Position numbers and translations under genes: made by a program
Notes under the pieces: generated by a model
Database searches by the model: none
Told to the model about the DNA's origin: nothing
Seen by the model: the letters and a program-made list of their open reading frames with translations, nothing else
Origin: Acanthamoeba castellanii str. Neff
Lineage: Eukaryota; Discosea; Longamoebia; Acanthamoebidae
Assembly (NCBI RefSeq): GCF_000313135.1
Contig: NW_004457431.1
Location: 83,637-147,636, forward strand
Reading direction: 5' to 3'
DNA: 64,000 nucleotides
In this document: in pieces, positions 57,031 through 64,000 of the stretch
How positions within the stretch are numbered: the stretch's first letter is position 1
How the letters are laid out: the number at the start of each line of letters is the position of its first letter

Positions 57031-59976
57031 ATGTCGTTCAACATGAAGAAGGCGGGAGAAAAACTTAAAATCTCGGCGGGGGTGGCGGGGGATAAGATGC
57101 GCATCCTATCCCAAACGATGAAGGAGAAGACTTCCAACGTGCCCGTATCGGACACCATCAACCCTGAAATCGTGCAGCTTCACAACGTGCCACTTCCCCC
57201 CTTTCGCTCCCCCTTTTCCGTTTTCGTTCTTTTATTATCAAATAATTAATAATATTTGAAAAAATATGAAAGGCTATTTCTTTTTTATACCTCTTTTAAT
57301 ATTCATAAATATATTAAACTCGTGGCCTTTGGCAGTCGATCCGAACGACGAACCAAAACCTCAAGATCATGCAGAAGGCCTCCAAGCAGGCGGCCGCCTC
57401 CTTTGAAGGTTCCTCATCTCCATCTCCATCTCCTCTTCCTCCTCTGCATATCCCACGCGTTGGTATTGCCAGGCGGCGAGCCCCTCCGCTGAGTGGCTGG
57501 ATTTATTAATTGCTTTTATCGCCACCTGTGTCTGACCCGGCGTCGGCGTCGGTGGTGTGCGAGTGCAGACTTCAAGCGGGCGGAGATGTCGATCGCCTCG
57601 GCCCTCGGCACCTTGGGGACCACCGAATCGGCGCCCCTATCCAACCTCTGCAGCGACCTCTCCGCCGTCATCAGCCGCCTCTCTGGTCTCCTCGATATGG
57701 TATACCGCCCAGTCACGACCGTGTGCGCGTGCGTGTGCGGTGCGTGTGCGTGTGCGGTGGTGCGTGTGCGTGTGCGTGTGCGTGTGCTGTGTGTACTCAA
57801 CTCCACACCACTCGTACAGAAAGCCAAGGACATGTCCAGAGTGGAGATCCCGATCACCCAGTTCCAGACGACCCAGATCAAAACGGCCAAGGTAGCCATT
57901 TTTCCCTTTTCGACTGGTGTGGCTGGATCCAAATAGTGGCTCACGACGCAACCACAACAGGACATGAAGAACAGGTACGACAAGCTGCGAATCCAGGTGG
58001 AGGCGACCAACAAGCAGCGCGTGGTCGAGGCCAATCTCGACCAGGCCTTCCAGCACATGACCGAGAGCACCGTCTACAAGCTGCGCGAGGTACTTACTGC
58101 AATTGCGTCGCTCTTTAGCTCCGATCCGATGCGCGCTCACACGCCAACCGGTCCCATGTTGCCGCTTGACGTGGCGCAGGTGGAGGCGCGCAAGCAGTTC
58201 GAAATCGCGGACGTGTGCTGCGACATGGTGACGGACCACATCAATTTCCTGTCGCGGAGCCTCACCATTCTCAAGGAGCTCGAGCCCAAGCTCCAGCAGG
58301 CCAAGGCCGAGTCGCAGCAGCGGCGCAAGGAGTTCGAGGATAAGTTCAAGGGGCCGCCGGTGAGCGAACCCGCTCTCACCATCTCCACGGCCGACCGGCA
58401 GTCGCTCGGCCTTCCCCCTCTCCTCCGCTCCGGCGACAAGCCCCGCCACGTCGTCCGCAACTCCGCACCCGCTCCTGAGGTTCGCATCTCCACTTTGCGT
58501 AACGTGCGCTGCGCACGATCTGTGTCGTGTGCGGTGCAAGCGTGTGTGCTGTGTGCTGTGTGCTGTGTGCTGTGTGCTGTGTGCTGTGTGCTGTGTGCTG
58601 TGTGCTGTGTGCTGTGTGCTGTGTGCTGTGTGCTGTGTGCTGTGCTGTGTGCCGTGTACTGTGTGCCATCAGTGCACTGATGACCGGCTCGTCAACGTGT
58701 GCAGAGGACGAAGGTGTTCGGCACGGAGCTCTCGGCACTCCTCAAGCGCTCTCCCAATTCTCGCTCATCCATTCCGCCGTTCGTCGACAAGGCCATCTCC
58801 TACCTCGAGGCCAAAGGCACGTACCTTCTGGCGTATTCGATTCAAGTCAATGTGTGTGGTGTGTCTTACCCCTCGCGTGTCGTGTCGTGCCATGTGCGTG
58901 TCGTGTGCGGTCAGGTCTCGGTGAGGAGGGTCTGTTCCGCATATCCGGCAACAAAGCGACGATGGATGACCTCCAGCTGAAGATCGATTGCGGAATGGAC
59001 TACAACTTTGAGGTGAGTCTGGCGAGGGCGTCGGCAGGGAGAACCGGCAGAGAGTACTCATCGCGTGTGCGGTGGGCGGCAACAGGAAGAGGTAAACGAT
59101 CCACATTGCGTGGCCGGACTGCTGAAACAATACGTGCGCAAGCTCCCGGGCGGCCTCATCTGCGGCAAGGCCCAACAGCGATTCGTTGCCGCAGGAAGTA
59201 CGATTTGTTTGTCGCGTGTAGTGTGTTGCTTTGTATTCACACATTTTCTTTTGCGTATGTGCCAGGTTTGCGTGAAGAAAGCTTGATGGCGGATTACCTG
59301 GCGGTGATGCTGCCGGCAAGCCTGCCACGCGAGAACTACGACCTATTAAAGAGCCTCTTCCTGCATTTCCACAAGGTCGTACAGCACAAGGACATCACCA
59401 AAATGGTACGCACTACCCCTCTCATTCGATCTCTCCGTTCCTTGTGGCGCACTAGCCTTTTTTTTAAAACTCCTATTTCCTCAGACGGAAGCGAACATGG
59501 CGACGGTGTGGGGACCTAACCTGTTTATCACCGACGACCCTATGACCATGCAAGCGGGCAACCTGCCCGAAATCGTTAAAGTTCTCATCAAGAACGCACC
59601 CATGATATTGGCGGTACTCTCGCGCCCTCACCCCCCGACGCTGCGCAATGCCGTTGACGGCCTGGTCTAATCAATCATCGGCCGGTGGTGCAGGACGAAA
59701 ACCTTGCGCGGGCGAGTGACACGTACGAGGGCAAAGCCGGGTACGACCTGCAGCCCAGGAGCGCCGTGGAGTTGGAGCTGCGAACAGGCGACTCGCTCTT
59801 CGTATGGCGCACATTCTCCCCCGAGTGGGTCTACGCCGAAAACCAGGGTTCGTGTCCCACCCAGCTTCCTCCGTTCTCCCGTTCGCACGCAGCTCAACGC
59901 GCGGCTGACGGCCTCTTTCCCTTTCGCTCACGGTAGGAGTGGTGGGCTTGGTTCCGCTGAACTACATCACGCTTTG
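57031..59976 (+). CDS. BAR-RhoGAP-SH3 protein
   Basis: The product joins a membrane-curvature BAR domain, a Rho GTPase-activating domain and an SH3. From the ATG at 57031 it starts SFNMKKAGEKLKISAGVAG. BAR-type helices follow over several exons: MSIASALGTLGTTESAP, NRYDKLRIQVEATNKQRVVE and TDHINFLSRSLTILKELEPK. A Ser/Pro linker comes next, then RhoGAP with the arginine finger in GEEGLFRISGNK (58925), CVAGLLKQYVRKLPGGLI and MATVWGPNLFITDDPM (59500). The last exons form an SH3: AGYDLQPRSAVELELRTGDS, RTFSPEWVYAENQG and GVVGLVPLNYITL, ending at 59976. All hallmark residues of the GAP are present. Neighbouring RhoGEF and BAR-GAP genes both suggest control of actin and membrane shape. Confidence 0.91.
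58536..58652 (+). repeat. (TGTGCTG)n heptanucleotide microsatellite in an intron
   Basis: About 16 near-perfect seven-base units lie between the linker exon (NSAPAPE) and the first RhoGAP exon (TKVFGTELSALLKR). Confidence 0.95.
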
Positions 59977-60327
59977 AGTCTCCGCCATCACCTTCCTGCC
60001 TGCGCGGGCGTTTAGCTCGCCCCACCGCATGCACTACTGTATTACCCTACCCGCCCACACATAATTCACCAGATGTATAAATCCACAACACGTTTCGTTT
60101 GTTCAGCGTACGCGGCGTGTGGCCATCGTGTGTCACTCGGCGAATGTCGGACGTTTGTCGGCGCTTTGTCTCTGTGTCCCTTGTCATCCCCGATTACCAC
60201 CCGCTAACTGCCCGCCCTGACGAAGCAACCACACAGCACACAGCTCCCCGGCTAACGCATCTTCAACACCAACCTACTACCACCGTCTTCTTCAACAACC
60301 ACCACCCACCCCTAGCTAGACAGTAGA
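59977..60327. other. Intergenic between two plus-strand genes
   Basis: About 350 bases hold the 3' end of the RhoGAP gene and the leader of the next gene. The second half is C/A-rich (ACCACCC, CAACACC). No gene is recognised. Confidence 0.45.
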
Positions 60328-60891
60328 ATGCGGCCACAGAGGGCAGGTCCCGGCACATCCAATTACACGCCCGGCAAGCTGGACGCGGGCAAGACCCTGC
60401 CCACGCCCCAGACCCAGGGCACGCGCGTCCAGACGGCCGGGCCGGGCACCAGCGGCTACGTGCCGGGCAAGCTCGATATGGGCAAGGCCATGCCCACGCC
60501 CCAGACCCAGGGCACCAGGGTGCAGGGCGTGGGGCCGGGCACCAGCGGTTACGTGCCAGGCGCGCTCGACATGGGCAAGACCATGCCCACGCCCGAGACT
60601 CAGGGCACCCGGGTGCAGGCCGCCGGACCCGGCAGCACCGGCTACGACCCGCAGAGACACGACGCAGGGAAGTACCTGCCTGCAAGCGGTGGCAACCCGG
60701 GCTTCGTGCGCGCCGGTGCGTGCTTGACACTTTAAACAGCGCAGCTTTCTTCGGCCTGCCAAAAGCATGCAGCTGACCTCGCGGTTTTGTTCGTACTCTT
60801 CGCAGGCTCCACAGCGTCTGGTCCGGGCACGCAGAACCACCAGGCACCTTCATACACGCCCGGGTGGGCCACGAATGTTTCCCGCCCGTGA
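60328..60891 (+). CDS. 31-residue tandem-repeat protein
   Basis: I do not recognise a family. Two exons, 60328-60715 and 60806-60891, join through an intron (GTGCGTG...TTCGCAG). The product has about 158 residues and is almost entirely repeats. Units follow the pattern AGPGTSGYVPGKLDMGKAMP then TPQTQGTRVQ, with about three and a half good copies and two diverged ones. The last exon repeats GPGTQNHQAP and ends WATNVSRP. The GPGxxxYxPGK core recalls the sperm-tail PG-rich (SHIPPO) motif PGPGxYxP of axoneme and cytoskeleton proteins, but the spacing differs. No signal peptide or membrane span is present. The protein is probably disordered, and coding bias supports it as real. Confidence 0.72.
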
Positions 60892-61294
60892 GCGAGCTTG
60901 TTGTCGGATAACAACCTCCATCAGTTTTTGACAGAGCAACGTCCCAAACGGGTTGTTAGCAATACACTCCCGCACCCTCCTCTACTGTTGACTCTTGCGT
61001 TGCTGTAAGAGCGGACATAAACGTTGGTGGCCACTGCTCTTTGTGTGCTCACCGGTTACAATGTACTCACGGACTAAAGTCCCGTGTAACTAATGGGGGC
61101 AGGCTCTGTGAAAACTGGGTGGACACCCAAAAACTTGAAAAAATAGTAGAATTTGTTCACTGCAAAGACGGACAAGGAGCAACAACGCAGCGACCACCAC
61201 CAACCGGACGCGTGGCCATCGAGCTTCGGTAGGGTCCGCAGAGACTTAAATCTTTTTTTCTACGGCCGCTGTAAACCGAACAGCATCGACTGAG
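60892..61294. other. Intergenic, nothing recognised
   Basis: About 400 bases lie between two plus-strand genes. I looked for tRNA boxes and found none. The part 61130-61260 has a patchy A-rich/C-rich composition. Confidence 0.45.
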
Positions 61295-64000
61295 ATGTTT
61301 GCTGGATTAGACGTGTCAATCTTTGGGCTAGACCCGCAAAAACGCTCGAGCCTCACTCAGGCCATCAAGGCGGGCGGAGGCCAGGTCCACTACGTGCCCA
61401 CCGCCAAGGTACCCTCCCGAGCTTCTTTTATTTAGAATTTTGGTCAATATAAATCATTATTTTTTTCATTCTCAAAATTGCAGACAACGCACCTGGTTGT
61501 GACGGAGGAGTTCGTCAAGGCCAATCCGACACGCGCCAAGGAGGCCCGGAAGAAGGGCCACCTCCTCATCTCTCCGCAGTACTTCGCCGACTGCGAGGCG
61601 CAGGGTGAGCGACTAGACCCAGCCCCATTCCTCGTCGCTTACGCTCAGACCGAGGTGAGTGTTGCGTGTCATGTGTCGTGTTGCGTGCGTGGGCTTGCAT
61701 GTTGTTTTGGTGCTGACGATCTCCTGGAACAGCGTGATGCGCTCGAAGTGCCCAACACAGCGGACATTCCAACACCCCCTTCACCCTCTACGCCAGAGGA
61801 AAGCGCTCTAGATGTCGACGGCCAGCAGGCCGCAGTGGTTGTTCAATCCAACGGCACCGCGCCCGTTGCCGCTACGAAGAAGCCCAGCCCAAAGGGAGCC
61901 AAGGTACAAACACGCACACACGCACGGGAGTGCGCTTTGATTGGGCTAACTCTGAATTCTCGTCGCTCACGCCCTTGCAGCCAAAGGAGGCCAAGTGGCG
62001 AAGCGCCCGCGTGTTCATTTCGTCCACGTTCAGGGACATGCACGGTGAGCGCGACTATCTGACCCGCTACGTTTTCCCGGAGTTGCAGGAGAGGTACACT
62101 ACGACACTACATCAGCCTTCACCACGACAACGATGCACGACCATTATCGATGCTGCAAAGCACACACACACACGCACACGCACAACACACACGCACATAC
62201 TCACAAAGACACTGCAGGTGCAACAAGCTGCGGGTGCACATCACGCCCGTGGATCTGAGGTGGGGCGTCACAGAGGAGGAAACGCAGCAGGCGCTCGAGA
62301 TCTGCCTGGGCGAGATCGACAACTGTCGACCGTTCTTCATAGGTCTGCTCGGCCGCAGGTACGGTTGGTGCCCGGACGAGTACGTGGCGCCCGATGAGCC
62401 GCGCTACGATTGGCTGCGCCATTTCCCCTCGGGCTACTCAATCACGCACCTGGAGATGTACGCACGCTCACGCCCCCGGCTCTGCACCTGTTTTTACCGC
62501 GCACGACATGGATGGCTCACAAGACCGTACCCGCACTAGGCACTACGCCGTACTGAGGGATCCGGCCAAGGCGCGAGGCTACTTCTACATGCGCGACCCG
62601 TCGTTTGAGCGCAGCGTGCCCAACGCGCATGTGAAGGATTTCGAGGTATTTCGATGTGCTCTGCTGACGTGTCGCACCTCCCAAACAAAGGGGTCCAACC
62701 GAATGGTGGTCTAACAAACGTTCTGCAGGCAGAGTCGTTTGATGCGGGCCAGAGAATGGAGCGACTCAAGGAGACGATCAAGGAGGTCATGCCGCCCCAG
62801 TGCTACTACGACTACTACCCCTGCTCGTGGAAGGGAATGGTCGACGGCAAGGTACGCGGCTTTTCCGCTATCGACTCAGCGAGCGCACCTACGCCGGCTC
62901 GGTGGTTGCTGATATCTTACTTTCTTTCTTGCAGCCGATGGTGGGCGACCTGGAGCGCTTCGGCGAGCGGGTCCTGGCCGACTTGTGGCAAGCCTTCCGT
63001 GAAGAGGTGTACCACACGCACACGACCTCGATTGCGCCCGTTGAGTGCGCTTCTACTCACTCATTCAATTCCAGTTCCCGGAGGAAGAGACGGAGCTGGA
63101 CCCGCTCACGCAGGCCCGCGCCTACCACGAGTCGTTCATTGAGTCGCACGCCCGTAGCTTCGTGGGGCGCAGCAAGATCCTCCAGGAGATCCACAACTAC
63201 ACAGAATCGGTACCACACGAGCCCAGATAACTGCAGCTGACGATGATCGCCTCCTTAACTCTAAACAATCGTGGTCAATTTGTGCAGGATGTGCCGTCGT
63301 TGTTTGCAGTGCTGGGCGAACCAGGCGGAGGGAAGAGCTCTCTCGTGGCCGCGTTCGCTCGCGAGTACATCCGCAAGAGCAAGGAGCAGGGCAACGTGGT
63401 CATTCCGCACTTTGTGGGCGCCGCGCCCGGGTCGACCAACTGTCGACACACTCTCGAGCGTCTGACCAGCGAACTCAAGCTGGTGATCGCCACTCACGCC
63501 CCGCAGGCCGCCGCCAATGAAACCGCAGTCGATGACGCGAAAGGTAAGCTCCAATTGTGTGCGGTCATGTGCGATGTGTGTGTGCGGTTGCGTGTGCTTA
63601 CCAACCGACTATTGGATTGTAGAGGGTGGAGAGAAGGAAGACGATGAGGCGGTGGAGAAGGAGGAGGGAGTGGCCGAGGACTACACAGCGCTGAAGCAGG
63701 GATTCCTAAAGCTGCTTGAGAAGGCCGCGGCCGCCGTCGCTGGCTCACATAAGAGTACGCCTGCCCCCACTCGCTGGCTCGCTCTGTGGTCCTCTCGTTC
63801 ATTTGAGCTCACTCCCTCTCGTCACAGCTGCCCAGCGCCGGTTGGTTTTGATTATCGATGCGCTCAACCAGCTGGATGAGAGCTACAACGCCCACTCGCT
63901 CGATTGGCTTCCCCGTGAGTTGCCCAAGGTTGGTGTCACCCCTGGGGCCACTTTTTCTTTTCTTTTCACCTGCCCCCGTCTGGCGGTGGGCTCGATCACC
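61295..64000 (+). CDS. BRCT-DUF4062-NACHT STAND NTPase, TEP1/NPHP3-like (3' end outside window)
   Basis: The start ATG at 61295 opens a BRCT domain: [32 protein letters not shown] and SPQYFADC. A Ser/Thr/Pro linker ([11 protein letters not shown]) follows. Next comes DUF4062, with [19 protein letters not shown] (61995), [12 protein letters not shown] (62250) and [18 protein letters not shown] (62325). This combination is the one in TEP1, nephrocystin-3 and NWD-type proteins. The NACHT module starts with [16 protein letters not shown]. It shows Walker [10 protein letters not shown] (63318) and Walker [16 protein letters not shown] (63840). The end of the window cuts the NTPase; related proteins usually carry C-terminal WD40 or TPR repeats. 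BRCT at the N-terminus is unusual for this class. A vault or RNP role is possible but not shown. Confidence 0.88.

Noticed and set aside
58527..58740. Open frames reading CAVCCVL repeats
   Set aside because: They translate the (TGTGCTG)n intron microsatellite.
60892..61294. Possible tRNA or small RNA gene
   Set aside because: No A-box/B-box pair or cloverleaf could be drawn.

Overview
The window is eukaryotic, GC-rich, intron-dense and gene-dense, on both strands. Protein content and gene style point to an amoebozoan, most likely Acanthamoeba. The evidence is a type I metacaspase with a long proline-rich N-terminus, a Thg1-like 3'-5' polymerase, many Rho regulators, short introns with GTACG-type donors, and introns carrying pentanucleotide and heptanucleotide microsatellites. 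I see no operons, transposons, CRISPR arrays, tRNA or rRNA genes. Most genes are separated by 30 to 800 bases.

Layout, left to right. 1-5347 (-): a large cysteine-rich, signal-anchored extracellular protein running off the left edge. 5560-9378 (-): a CUL1-like cullin, head-to-head with APC11 (9716-10207, +). 10401-12198 (-): an M16-fold complex III core/MPP-like protein. 12513-14873 (-): a strange protein built of repeated aromatic strands. 14909-16921 (-): an OGFr-domain protein. 17741-18154 (+): a small coiled-coil protein. 18446-18767 (-): a predicted 62-residue membrane protein. 19014-21193 (+): metacaspase. 21339-22874 (+): N-acetylneuraminate lyase. 23223-29644 (+): an armadillo-like, polyproline and zinc-knuckle protein. 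29841-34777 (+): a TPR-like protein whose introns are filled with CACGA repeats, an assembly gap and an antisense SARAF exon. 34837-37652 (-) and 38045-40642 (-): secreted sedolisin (TPP1-like) and beta-amylase. 40872-44702 (-): a zinc finger, nucleotidyltransferase and degenerate RNA ligase fusion. 44829-46020 (+): STEEP1. 46182-47332 (+): a type I MRH/Atg27-like membrane protein. 47399-52488 (-): ankyrin-DH-PH-SH3 RhoGEF. 53068-54972 (+): ankyrin-metallophosphoesterase. 55103-56671 (+): Thg1-like protein. 57031-59976 (+): BAR-RhoGAP-SH3. 60328-60891 (+): a 31-residue-repeat protein. 61295-64000 (+): BRCT-DUF4062-NACHT protein running off the right edge.

Functional themes are ubiquitin ligases (cullin, APC11), Rho-GTPase signalling (RhoGEF, RhoGAP), secreted or lysosomal hydrolysis (sedolisin, beta-amylase, sialate lyase) and RNA repair or editing (NTase-pseudoligase, Thg1-like protein). 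The most novel candidates are three. One is the NTase fused to an RNA ligase domain in which every recognisable catalytic residue is replaced. One is a vault-flavoured BRCT-DUF4062-NACHT NTPase. One is the aromatic beta-repeat protein. Two single-base frame problems (metacaspase, NTase-ligase) and a probable scaffold misjoin (SARAF exon) are flagged. Gene spans run from start to stop codon and include introns; exon limits were read by eye.
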